This document shows, piece by piece, positions 8,539 through 17,867 of a stretch of DNA of 64,000 nt. Location: NCBI RefSeq assembly GCF_014200575.1, contig NZ_JACHBZ010000022.1, forward strand, positions 8,428-72,427. The letters run 5' to 3'. The stretch comes from Mucilaginibacter saanensis. GTDB taxonomy: Bacteria > Bacteroidota > Bacteroidia > Sphingobacteriales > Sphingobacteriaceae. The notes under the pieces were generated by a model, which was given only the letters and a program-made list of their open reading frames with translations, ran no database searches and was not told where the DNA came from. Within the stretch, counting starts at the first letter, position 1, and each line of letters begins with the position of its first letter. The translations under genes were made by a program, and so were the position numbers.

Positions 8539-9704
8539 AAAAGTGGACAATGATATATGCTTTTATCGCTGTAATGTGTTTTTCGGTGGTAAAGGCCCAG
8601 CAAAAAGAGGTTACGGTTTTTAGTTCGGGGTCAGACAGCTATAAATCATTCAGGATCCCGGCAATTACAAAGGCGCCTAATGGCGATTTGCTTGCTTTTT
8701 GTGAAGGACGTGTAAACGGTGCAGGCGACTTTGGTAATATACAAATAGTGATGAAACGGAGTAAGGATAAAGGCAAAACCTGGAACGCGATACAAATTAT
8801 AGCAGCTAACGATAGTTTACAGGCAGGTAATGCAGCGCCGGTAGTTGATATGACCGATCCGGCATATCCTAAGGGGCGATTGTTTTTATTTTACAATACG
8901 GGTAATGCCCCTGAAAATAAAGTACGTAAAGGAATGGGGCTGCGTGAAGTATGGTATAAAACTTCGGTGAACAATGGCGTAACCTGGTCGGCTCCAGTTA
9001 ATATTACTTTACAGGTACATAAACCCAAACAACCCCAGGCAAACAAGGCCTACAATTTTAGCGAAGACTGGCGCAGTTATGCCAATACCCCAGGTCATGC
9101 TATACAAATTACGGCGGGGCAATATAAGGGCCGTTTGTATGTAGCCGCCAATCATTCCGCAGGCGAGCCACAAAAGCACTATGTTGATGGCCGGGCGTTT
9201 GGCTATTACACAGATGATCATGGTAAAACTTTTAAGTTGAGCGATGATGTAAATATGCCCGGCGGCAATGAGAATATGGCGGCGCAATTATCAGGCGATA
9301 AGTTGATGATGAATATCCGCAACCAGTTGGGTAACGTAAAGCAAAGGATAATTGCCATTAGCAACAACGGCGGGCAAAGTTGGGATAGTACCTGTTTTGA
9401 TGCCCAGCTACCCGATCCGGTTTGCCAGGGAAGCATCCTTAACCTGGGGAAATATGGCAATAAGGCAGTACTGGCCGTATGTAATGATGCCGATACCCTG
9501 AACCGGGATAACCTGACGTTACGTATCAGCAAGGATGAGGGTAAAACCTGGCAGCAAAATTATACCATCGCAAAAAGTCCAGTAGGCTTTACGGGTGATT
9601 ACAGCGCTTACTCTGATCTGGTTTTGGTTAGCAAAAAGCAGATAGGTATCATTTATGAAAAGGATAATTATAAACAGATAGTATTTACGGTACATGGCTG
9701 GTAA
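8535..9704 (+). CDS. Exo-alpha-sialidase (GH33, BNR repeats)
   Basis: A 389-residue exported sialidase. The ATG at 8535 is preferred over upstream in-frame starts because it forms a 4-bp ATGA overlap with the epimerase stop and gives a clean signal peptide (about 1-22, ending VVKAQ). The RIP motif is at FRIPAIT (Arg40 binds the sialate carboxylate). Asp boxes of the SxDxGxTW type recur: SKDKGKTW, SVNNGVTW, SNNGGQSW and SKDEGKTW, plus a weaker TDDHGKTF. This six-bladed propeller would release terminal sialic acid from host or soil glycans in the periplasm or at the cell surface. No carbohydrate-binding domain is appended. Confidence 0.93.
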   Translation: MKKWTMIYAFIAVMCFSVVKAQQKEVTVFSSGSDSYKSFRIPAITKAPNGDLLAFCEGRVNGAGDFGNIQIVMKRSKDKGKTWNAIQIIAANDSLQAGNAAPVVDMTDPAYPKGRLFLFYNTGNAPENKVRKGMGLREVWYKTSVNNGVTWSAPVNITLQVHKPKQPQANKAYNFSEDWRSYANTPGHAIQITAGQYKGRLYVAANHSAGEPQKHYVDGRAFGYYTDDHGKTFKLSDDVNMPGGNENMAAQLSGDKLMMNIRNQLGNVKQRIIAISNNGGQSWDSTCFDAQLPDPVCQGSILNLGKYGNKAVLAVCNDADTLNRDNLTLRISKDEGKTWQQNYTIAKSPVGFTGDYSAYSDLVLVSKKQIGIIYEKDNYKQIVFTVHGW

Positions 9705-12264
9705 ATTGAAAAGGGCGGTTGTAATAAGTTGCTGCCTGCTTTTGCTGTGTGCTGCGGGGTATGCACAGTTGCGTTTACCTGTTTATCCAGATACTGCATT
9801 TACTACCTATTATCAACAGCGGGTAACGCATTTTAAAACATTGCCACAAACACCAAATGATATCATTTTTTTGGGTAACAGTATAACTGATGGTGCCGAG
9901 TGGAGTGAACTGTTTGGAGATAGCCACATCAAAAACCGCGGTATAAGCGGCGATATGACCACCGGCGTTATGGCCCGGCTTAATGAGGTTACCAATCGTA
10001 AACCGGCAAAGGTTTTTCTACTTATCGGAGTAAATGATCTTTCGCGTAATATTACGCCAGACAGTGTGGTTAAAAATATATTGTTTATAGCAGCATATCT
10101 GCACCAGCAAACCCCGGCTACACAGTTATATGTTCAGAGTATTTTGCCTGTTAATAGCGTTTACAATAAGTTTCAGACCCATACCAATAAAGCAGCGCAG
10201 ATAAATACGGTTAACACCTTGTTGCAGCAATTGGCAAAGGCAAATAATTACACTTTTATAAACATTCATTCTGCATTTTGTAATCAGGATGGTAAAATGA
10301 AACCCAGTCTTACTAACGACGGATTGCATTTAAAAGGAGAGGGTTATTTACTGTGGAAACATTTGCTTTATCCTTACCTGTTTAATCTGCAGCCCAAAGC
10401 TTCCTTATTGCCATTGCCCCGGTCTTTACAGTGGAACGCCGGTTTTTTTACGGCATATAAATGCACTACTGTTATTGCAGACGCAAAGCTGGATAATGAA
10501 CAACGTTACCTGCAAAATTTACTGGCGGCAAAGGGTATTCAGATTACAGATCATGACAGCACTGGCAACAAGTCATATATTGAATTGCATATTGCCAAAC
10601 TTAAAACCCCTCAACCGGCAGACGAAACTTACCATTTACAGGTTACTGCCAGGAGTGTAGTTGTAACGGCAAATACGCCACATGGTATTTTTAATGGAAT
10701 ACAAAGCCTGATGCAATTATTAAGGGACAACGTAATTGTAGATGCCTGTGACATTACAGACTGGCCCGCTTTTTCATGGCGTGGTTATATGGTTGATGTG
10801 GGGCGTAACTATCAGTCGGTTGAGCTATTGAAACAGCAGATTGATCAGATGGCTCGTTACAAGCTCAATGTGTTCCATTTTCATCTGACCGAAGATATTG
10901 CCTGGCGCTTGTTTATTAAAAAATACCCGCAGCTTACCGCTGCGCAGTTTATGCTGCGCGATAAAGGGATGTACTATACCGTGCAGGATATACAGCACCT
11001 GATGGCTTTTTGTAAAGAAAGGTTTATAACGTTTATACCCGAAATAGATATGCCCGGCCACAGTGCCGCTTTTAAACGAACGTTTAATACCGATATGCAG
11101 AGTGATACCGGCATAAGGATCATGAAAGACATAATTAAGGAGATATGCGAAACTTATAAATTTAACTACCTGCATATTGGTGGGGATGAGGTCAAGATCA
11201 ATAATCCTGATTTTTTACCGGAGATATGTCGCTTTGTGAACCAGTTTCATGTTACAACCATTGGCTGGAGTCCGGGCGGCAATGTACTTGCCAATACCAT
11301 AAAACAGTTATGGATGAAAGAAGGCGCAATTGATAAAAAATTAAGATATATCGATTCACGTCATTTGTATCTCAATCACATGGATCCATTGGAGAGCGTT
11401 GTTACCATTTTTAACCGTCAGATAGGTGATCATGAAAAAGGTGATAATTCCATGCTGGGCGGCGAAATTTGTGTTTGGAATGATAGGGCTGTGAGCAGGC
11501 AGGATGATGTTTTATTAATGAACCCAGTTTACCCGGCCATGCTTGCCTTTGCCGAACGCAGTTGGCGGGGAGGTGGTGAACCGGGATGGACAACAATCAT
11601 TGGTGCGCTAAACACGGCAGGGGCAACTGAATTTGCCGAATTTGAAAACCGGCTGATTGATCAAAAAAAGCAATGTTTTAAAACTTTATTATTCCCGTAC
11701 TATAAACAAGCGGCTGTTACCTGGAATTTTTACGGGCCGTATGATAACCATGGTGACCCTGGGGCAAAGTTTAAGCCTGAGTACATTGTACTAAATGATA
11801 CAGCGGCTTTTACAGCAACTGGCGGCACTATGATATTAAGGCACTGGTGGCAACCTTTGGTAAAGGGGGTGGTAACCGATGCAAAAGAAAATACAACATG
11901 GTATGCTGCTACACGTGTATGGAGTAATGACAATGGCTATAAAAATTTTTGGATAGGGTTTAATAATCTGTCGCGCTCTTACGCTACGGATACACCTGCG
12001 CCGGGTACGTGGGATGGTCGTAAAAGTGTGGTTTGGGTTAATGGGGAACCGGTGAATCCGCCAAATTGGAAATATGCGGGCAGTAAAGGCAACATGGAAA
12101 CACCGCTTATTGACGAAGGATATGAATACCGTGCTCCGTCAAAAGTTTATTTAAAGAGCGGCTGGAATACTATTTTGGTTAAAGTGCCTGTAACCGGCTT
12201 TAAGGCAAAAGATTGGGGCAATCCCGTAAAATGGATGTTTACAGTGTTACCTCTTGATGAATAA
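9694..12264 (+). CDS. SGNH esterase - GH20 beta-N-acetylhexosaminidase fusion
   Basis: One 856-residue exported polypeptide with two enzyme domains. After a signal peptide (about 1-24) comes an SGNH hydrolase (about 30-235): GNSITDG with nucleophile Ser63, GVNDLSRN near 111 and NDGLHLKGEGY near 207. Then follow a GH20 helper domain (about 245-350) and a GH20 barrel (about 355-640) with HFHLTEDIAWR, FIPEIDMPGH and the catalytic pair Asp498-Glu499 in HIGGDEV. The last 200 residues resemble a beta-rich accessory region. The start overlaps the sialidase stop by 11 bp. The likely job is to trim acyl groups and terminal HexNAc exposed once sialic acid is gone; esterase substrate is unknown. Confidence 0.87.
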   Translation: MAGKLKRAVVISCCLLLLCAAGYAQLRLPVYPDTAFTTYYQQRVTHFKTLPQTPNDIIFLGNSITDGAEWSELFGDSHIKNRGISGDMTTGVMARLNEVTNRKPAKVFLLIGVNDLSRNITPDSVVKNILFIAAYLHQQTPATQLYVQSILPVNSVYNKFQTHTNKAAQINTVNTLLQQLAKANNYTFINIHSAFCNQDGKMKPSLTNDGLHLKGEGYLLWKHLLYPYLFNLQPKASLLPLPRSLQWNAGFFTAYKCTTVIADAKLDNEQRYLQNLLAAKGIQITDHDSTGNKSYIELHIAKLKTPQPADETYHLQVTARSVVVTANTPHGIFNGIQSLMQLLRDNVIVDACDITDWPAFSWRGYMVDVGRNYQSVELLKQQIDQMARYKLNVFHFHLTEDIAWRLFIKKYPQLTAAQFMLRDKGMYYTVQDIQHLMAFCKERFITFIPEIDMPGHSAAFKRTFNTDMQSDTGIRIMKDIIKEICETYKFNYLHIGGDEVKINNPDFLPEICRFVNQFHVTTIGWSPGGNVLANTIKQLWMKEGAIDKKLRYIDSRHLYLNHMDPLESVVTIFNRQIGDHEKGDNSMLGGEICVWNDRAVSRQDDVLLMNPVYPAMLAFAERSWRGGGEPGWTTIIGALNTAGATEFAEFENRLIDQKKQCFKTLLFPYYKQAAVTWNFYGPYDNHGDPGAKFKPEYIVLNDTAAFTATGGTMILRHWWQPLVKGVVTDAKENTTWYAATRVWSNDNGYKNFWIGFNNLSRSYATDTPAPGTWDGRKSVVWVNGEPVNPPNWKYAGSKGNMETPLIDEGYEYRAPSKVYLKSGWNTILVKVPVTGFKAKDWGNPVKWMFTVLPLDE

Positions 12265-12287
12265 GGGGACTTATGCAGATATAACGT

Positions 12288-12461
12288 TTAATTATCCAAA
12301 TACCCTGCGTAAAGGGCCAGCTCGCTTTTCAGGCTTTTAATAATGGTTTACATGGGTTTGGCACTGTTCATAACCCGGTAAACGGCATCTGCCCCTTCAA
12401 TAGAAAAGAAGATTTTGGTGACTATGCCTTCAAGATATGACTCAAAGGGTTTTATAATCAT
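12288..12461 (-). pseudogene. Possible decayed short gene in the gap before the GH106 gene
   Basis: The 426-bp gap between 12264 and 12691 holds no full gene. On the minus strand, an ATG at 12461 opens a 37-codon frame (starting MIIKPFESYLEG) that meets TAA at 12348-12350; the same frame then stays open for 19 more codons and ends ALYAGYLDN at 12288. The amino-acid composition looks coding, and the interruption looks like a nonsense change. I do not recognise the family. It could also be chance. The rest of the gap (12462-12690) is AT-rich and presumably holds the GH106 promoter, which I could not pin down. Confidence 0.25.
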
Positions 12462-12690
12462 TCATAAACCTTATCATAGCGGTTATATTTATTTCGGTTG
12501 CTTAGTTGCTAAATAGAGCATGACGGTACGGGTTGCCAGGCTTATTTTAATGCTTTAAAATAGCGTAATTATAAATCTGAGAAACTGATATGATAAAATA
12601 AATTCGTTTTGCAGTATACCTTTAAAGTATGTATCTATAGTATTTGTTTTAAATAATCGTTTCTATTCGTAAACCTATAGCAGTACGGTA

Positions 12691-15600
12691 ATGTCCGGTA
12701 TTTTTAAACGCACTTTTTATTTAGTACTAACTTTTGCAACCGTTTTGGGTATGCATAAAACTGGTATGGCTCAAAAACAGCCGGTACAACGCACTAATGA
12801 AAGCTTATATTCAGGGTTTATAACACCTCCTGATTCTATTCAAACCAGCGTATATTGGTATTGGATATCTGACAATATTTCTAAAGAAGGGGTTATAAAA
12901 GACCTTGAATCCATGAAAAAGGTTGGGATTAACAGGGCATTTATAGGTAACATAGGTACCCCGGAAACCGCTTATGGAAAGGTGAAGCTGTTTTCTGTAG
13001 CGTGGTGGGATATTTTACATACTGCATTAAAAACCGCAACAAAACTGGGAATCCAGATAGGGATATTTAACAGCCCCGGCTGGAGCCAGTCTGGTGGGCC
13101 CTGGGTTAAACCGGAACAGGCGATGCGTTACATGATCTCCTCAAGCCGGCAGATAAAAGGCCCTTATACTTTTAACCAAAAGCTTGTTAAACCCGCTACC
13201 CAGTTTCAGGATGTAAATGTTATTGCTTATCCGGCCCCTAAAAGTGTTGATTCTGCTATCATTAACTACAATCCCGTTATTAGTTCGGTGCCATCGGTTA
13301 GTAATATTGGCAACCTGATGGATGGTAGCGGGGGTACCTTGGTTGATTTGCCGGCTAACGCTCCGTTGGCCGTTGATATTAAAACAAACTCGCCTTATAC
13401 TGCTCGTAGTTTAACCATATACCCTGCAAAAAGGGCTATGCGTTTTGAGGGCGATATAGAGGCCGAAATTGATGGTAGCTATAAAACCATTAAACATTTT
13501 GTGGTTGATAGAAGCAACAGCGAATTAAACGTTGGTTTTAGTCCTTATGGTCCGGCGGCGGTATCTATACCCGCAACAACTTCCAAAAGTTTCCGCATAG
13601 TTTTTAGCAAGGAGAGCGCCAACAGCGGAATTGCCGAGCTAAAAATAACCGCCCTGCCTGCTGTTGAAAACTATATTGAAAAAACACTGGCAAAAATGTT
13701 CCAGACACCTTTCCCTTATTGGAAAGAGTATCAATGGGCGCCTCAGCCGGTTGTTGACGATCAAAGCTATGTGATCGACCCACAGAAGGTAATTGATATT
13801 TCTGCATATATGAGTGCTGATGGCTCACTGAAATGGAACGTTCCGGCTGGTAACTGGATCATTATGCGCAACGGGATGACGCCAACCCAGGTAACCAACG
13901 GCCCGGCATCACCCGAAGGCCGCGGTCTGGAAACCGATAAAATGAGCAAAAAACATATCGCAGAGCATTTTAACGCATTCCTGGGCGAAATTTTACGCCG
14001 CATACCCGCTGCTGATCGTAAGTGTTTTAAAGTTACGGTAGAGGATAGTTACGAAACTGGTGGCCAAAACTGGACCGATGCCTTGATTGGAAAGTTTAAG
14101 ACTTCATTTGGCTATGATCCTACACCGTACATACCCGTTATGAGCGGCAATGTTGTTGGCAGTCAGGACATGTCTGACCGTTTTTTATGGGATATGCGCA
14201 GGTTTATAGCCAATGAGGTTGCATACCAGTATGTGGCAGGTTTACGTGAAGTGAGCCATAAAAACGGATTAACCACCTGGCTGGAAAATTACGGGCATTG
14301 GGGGTTTCCGGGGGAGTTTTTGCAGTATGGCGGCCAGTCTGATGAAATTGGTGGTGAGTTTTGGAGCGAAGGCGATCTGGGAAATATTGAAAACAGGGCG
14401 GCATCGTCATGTGCCCATATTTATGGGAAAAACAAGGTATCTGCAGAGTCATTTACTTGTGGTGGCGGGGCGTATTCGCGTTACCCCGCTATGATGAAAC
14501 AAAGGGGCGACCGTTTTTTTACCGAAGGGATAAACAACACCCTGCTGCACGTATATATTGAACAACCTTATGCTGACAAGGTACCAGGCGTTAATGCCGG
14601 TTTCTCCAATGAGTTTAATCGCTTAAATACCTGGTTTTATGATATGGATATGTTTGTAACGTATCTTAAAAGGTGCAACTTTATGCTGCGTCAGGGTAAA
14701 TACATTGCCGATGTGGCCTATTTTATTGGCGAGGATGCTCCCAAAATGACGGGTATCCGCGATCCGGAATTGCCCAAAGGTTACTCATTTGATTACATCA
14801 ACGCCGAAATAATTAATGACCGGGCAACCGTTGTTAATCGCAAATTGGTATTACCCGGTGGTATGGCCTATAAAATACTGGTGCTGCCTAAATTGGCCAC
14901 CATGCGCCCGGAGTTATTGAAAAAGATAAAACAACTGGTGGCGCAGGGTTTAACCATACTGGGGCCGGCCCCAACCAGATCGCCAAGTTTGCAAAACTAT
15001 GGGAATGCTGATCAGGAAGTTAGGCAGTTGACTGCCGAACTTTGGGGAGATATAAATGAAATCAGTGTAAAAGCCCATCAATATGGCAAAGGCCTGGTGA
15101 TTAATGGAATGGACATGCAGCAAGCCCTTGACCTGGTTAAAGTAATACCCGACTGTAAATTTAGTAAAGATGATCAGGCGCTATTTATCCACCGAAAGTT
15201 GGACAACGGTGATATCTATTTTATCTCCAACCAAACCGACAAAGATATTGAGCTGGATGCCACTTTCAGGATTCAAGGCAAAATGCCCGAATTGTGGGAT
15301 GCAGTAACCGGTACCACGCGCAACCTGCCATCCTATAAGCAAACAGCAAATACTACAGAAGTGCCGCTTAAATTGTCTGCATACCAAAGCGCGTTTATCC
15401 TTTTCCGTAAACCTGGCAACAGAAGTACAAAACCTAATGGCCATTTAAATTTTCCAGAAGGAAAAAACAAGATCGAACTAAACACACCGTGGAAAGTTAC
15501 TTTTGATACCAAAAGGTGGGGACCTGCAAAACCGGTAATTTTTGATAAACTTACAGACTGGAGCAAACGGCCTGAGGACAGTATCAAATACTATTCAGGT

Positions 15601-15951
15601 TCGGCGGTGTACAATAATACGTTTAATGGCTTTAAAATCATAAAGGGACAGCATATATTGCTTGATCTGGGTATGGTGAAAGCCTTGGCCAAAGTTAAAA
15701 TAAATGGTGTTGATGTTAGCGGCGTTTGGACAGCACCTTACCAGTTGGATATTACGGCTGCTGTAAAACCGGGCATCAATAGTATTGATGTTAAGTTGGT
15801 AAATACCTGGGTTAACCGTTTAATTGGTGATAGCAAATTGCCTGAAGGGCAGCGCAACACCTGGACAAATGTAAATCCGTATACCCCCGCAAGCACGCTG
15901 GAAGCATCGGGGCTTACAGGGCCGGTTACCATAAGCACAGTAGTTTATTAA
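12691..15951 (+). CDS. GH106-type alpha-L-rhamnosidase
   Basis: A large exported glycosidase of 1086 residues (signal peptide about 1-28, ending KTGMAQ). The N-terminal part has the family opening SVYWYWISDNISKEGVIKDL, followed by the motif EDSYETGGQNWT near residue 450 and AESFTCGGGAYSRYPAMMKQ near 585, where the GH106 catalytic acids are expected. The C-terminus (about 920-1086) looks like a GH2-type sugar-binding jelly roll (WKVTFDTKRWGP, LDLGMVKALAKVKING). Family knowledge: GH106 enzymes remove alpha-L-rhamnose from pectic and other plant glycans. It is separated by 426 bp from the sialic acid operon and may be its own unit with the next gene. Family call is good; exact linkage unknown. 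Confidence 0.8.
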   Translation: MSGIFKRTFYLVLTFATVLGMHKTGMAQKQPVQRTNESLYSGFITPPDSIQTSVYWYWISDNISKEGVIKDLESMKKVGINRAFIGNIGTPETAYGKVKLFSVAWWDILHTALKTATKLGIQIGIFNSPGWSQSGGPWVKPEQAMRYMISSSRQIKGPYTFNQKLVKPATQFQDVNVIAYPAPKSVDSAIINYNPVISSVPSVSNIGNLMDGSGGTLVDLPANAPLAVDIKTNSPYTARSLTIYPAKRAMRFEGDIEAEIDGSYKTIKHFVVDRSNSELNVGFSPYGPAAVSIPATTSKSFRIVFSKESANSGIAELKITALPAVENYIEKTLAKMFQTPFPYWKEYQWAPQPVVDDQSYVIDPQKVIDISAYMSADGSLKWNVPAGNWIIMRNGMTPTQVTNGPASPEGRGLETDKMSKKHIAEHFNAFLGEILRRIPAADRKCFKVTVEDSYETGGQNWTDALIGKFKTSFGYDPTPYIPVMSGNVVGSQDMSDRFLWDMRRFIANEVAYQYVAGLREVSHKNGLTTWLENYGHWGFPGEFLQYGGQSDEIGGEFWSEGDLGNIENRAASSCAHIYGKNKVSAESFTCGGGAYSRYPAMMKQRGDRFFTEGINNTLLHVYIEQPYADKVPGVNAGFSNEFNRLNTWFYDMDMFVTYLKRCNFMLRQGKYIADVAYFIGEDAPKMTGIRDPELPKGYSFDYINAEIINDRATVVNRKLVLPGGMAYKILVLPKLATMRPELLKKIKQLVAQGLTILGPAPTRSPSLQNYGNADQEVRQLTAELWGDINEISVKAHQYGKGLVINGMDMQQALDLVKVIPDCKFSKDDQALFIHRKLDNGDIYFISNQTDKDIELDATFRIQGKMPELWDAVTGTTRNLPSYKQTANTTEVPLKLSAYQSAFILFRKPGNRSTKPNGHLNFPEGKNKIELNTPWKVTFDTKRWGPAKPVIFDKLTDWSKRPEDSIKYYSGSAVYNNTFNGFKIIKGQHILLDLGMVKALAKVKINGVDVSGVWTAPYQLDITAAVKPGINSIDVKLVNTWVNRLIGDSKLPEGQRNTWTNVNPYTPASTLEASGLTGPVTISTVVY

Positions 15952-16003
15952 ACTTATTCATTTCTACAGGTTCAGTTAAAACGATTTGGTCAATTGTTAC
16001 GAT

Positions 16004-17767
16004 ATGAAAAACAGCTTTATCCTTTTTATATTAATCACCGCTTTTTCAATAACAGGCAATGCGCAGCTTCCGCCGGTATTTTCAAGTGCAAGGGCCCAGC
16101 AGGCCCGTACCGAGGCTACGGTGCGGCGTTATTTGCCCCCTGTTAAAATATTATGGCAATCAGCCAACGCGCAAACCAATATTGTTAATGCTCAAACATT
16201 GCTTAAAGAGGGCATCGGGCAGGCTGATTTGTCAGGGAAAAATTTGTGTGTACTCACCAGTAACGAAAAGGGTAAACCCGCTATATTATTTGATTTTGGG
16301 AAGGAGTTACACGGCGGCTTGCAGTTAATAACCGATCAGTCACGAGGCGGGAAACCGGTCAGGGTCCGGTTGCGCTTTGGTGAATCGGCAGCCGAGGCTA
16401 TGTCTGACGTGGCTGATACCGCAAAGGACGCTACAAATGATCATGCCATGCGTGATTTTGTAGTATCGTTACCGTGGCTCGGTAAACTGGAAGTGGGTAA
16501 TACCGGTTTCCGTTTTGTACGGATTGATTTGGTTGATGAGCACGCTGAATTGAAACTAAAGGAGGTTAATGCCATTTTTGTGTTCAGGGATATTCCTTAT
16601 CTGGGTTCATTTAATTGCAGCGATTCTGTGCTGAATAAAATATGGATCACCGGGGCGTACACTGTACATCTGAACATGCAGGATTATTTATGGGATGGCA
16701 TTAAGCGCGACCGCCTGGTTTGGGTAGGTGATATGCATCCCGAAACATCAACCATTGCTGCTGTTTTTGGCTACAATAGTGTGGTGCCTAAAAGCCTTGA
16801 CCTGGCGCGCGACATTACCCCACTGCCCGAGTACATGAATGGTATGGTTTCGTACTCGATGTGGTGGGTGTTGATCCAGCGCGATTGGTATATGCATACC
16901 GGTAACCTGGCTTATTTAAAACAGCAAAAAAGTTACCTCGTAAAACTGCTGGAACACTATACCAAAAAAATCGACAATAATAACAGCGAGGCGTTAAATG
17001 ACGGGGCACGTTTCCTGGATTGGCCGTCGAGCCAGAATATTAAGGGGATTCACGCCGGATTGCAAGCCATGCTGGTGATGACGCTAAACGCCGGATCGGA
17101 ACTATGCCGGATTTTGGATGATCCGGCGACGGTAAAAAAATGTGATGCCGCTGTATTAAAACTCCGAAAAAATGTACCTGATGCCAACGGTTCAAAACAA
17201 GCCACTGCTTTGCTCAGCCTGTCGGGGTTAGTGCCCGCTGCCGAGGCAAATAAAGCCTTATCTGTTGGTGGTGTTCATAATTATTCAACCTTTTTTGGAT
17301 ATTATATGTTGCAGGCAAAAGCCAAGGCTGGCGATTATCAGGGTGCGATAGATGCTATCAGGAACTATTGGGGACCGATGCTTGATTTAGGTGCCACTAC
17401 TTTTTGGGAAGATTTTAATATTGACTGGCTGCCCAATGCCTCACGTATTGACGAACTGGTACCTGATGGTAAAAAAGATATCCACGGCGATTATGGTGCT
17501 TATTGTTACAAGGGTTTCAGGCATAGCCTGTCGCATGGTTGGGCATCGGGGCCAACACCCTGGCTAACAAAATATGTGCTTGGTGTTCAGATAATGGCTC
17601 CTGGCTGTAAGGTTATTAAAATTGAACCTCACTTGGGCGATTTGAAATTTGCCGAAGGTACATTCCCAACTCCGTATGGTATTGTGAAAATTAAGCATGT
17701 AAAGCAGGCTGATGGGAAAGTGAAAACTACTGTAAATGCACCCGCCGGAGTAAAAGTGGTAAGATAG
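16004..17767 (+). CDS. GH78-like alpha-L-rhamnosidase
   Basis: A 587-residue exported protein. The ATG at 16004 starts a signal peptide (about 1-22, ending TGNAQ); the upstream in-frame TTG at 15986 is less likely. An N-terminal beta-sandwich (about 60-200: DFGKELHGGLQL, RVRLRFGES) precedes an (alpha/alpha)6 barrel whose signature DGIKRDRLVWVGDMHPE (about 230-247) holds acidic residues typical of GH78 and related families. The C-terminal beta domain has HGWASGPTPWLTKYVLGV. It is shorter than many multidomain GH78 enzymes. The gene follows the GH106 gene by 52 bp, so both probably act on rhamnose-containing glycans. Related unsaturated-glycan families of similar fold are an alternative. Confidence 0.75.
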   Translation: MKNSFILFILITAFSITGNAQLPPVFSSARAQQARTEATVRRYLPPVKILWQSANAQTNIVNAQTLLKEGIGQADLSGKNLCVLTSNEKGKPAILFDFGKELHGGLQLITDQSRGGKPVRVRLRFGESAAEAMSDVADTAKDATNDHAMRDFVVSLPWLGKLEVGNTGFRFVRIDLVDEHAELKLKEVNAIFVFRDIPYLGSFNCSDSVLNKIWITGAYTVHLNMQDYLWDGIKRDRLVWVGDMHPETSTIAAVFGYNSVVPKSLDLARDITPLPEYMNGMVSYSMWWVLIQRDWYMHTGNLAYLKQQKSYLVKLLEHYTKKIDNNNSEALNDGARFLDWPSSQNIKGIHAGLQAMLVMTLNAGSELCRILDDPATVKKCDAAVLKLRKNVPDANGSKQATALLSLSGLVPAAEANKALSVGGVHNYSTFFGYYMLQAKAKAGDYQGAIDAIRNYWGPMLDLGATTFWEDFNIDWLPNASRIDELVPDGKKDIHGDYGAYCYKGFRHSLSHGWASGPTPWLTKYVLGVQIMAPGCKVIKIEPHLGDLKFAEGTFPTPYGIVKIKHVKQADGKVKTTVNAPAGVKVVR

Positions 17768-17867
17768 GTTAAAATACGATTAAGCCAGTTTACGATAAAA
17801 GGGCACCTGGTATTTTGGAATTAATTGATTAATAATTGTGGTCGTGAAGATAGCATAGGCTAAAATG

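Noticed and set aside
15978..15992. Half operator TAAAACGATTTGG before the GH78-like gene
   Set aside because: No matching right half and no other sign of LacI-type control there.
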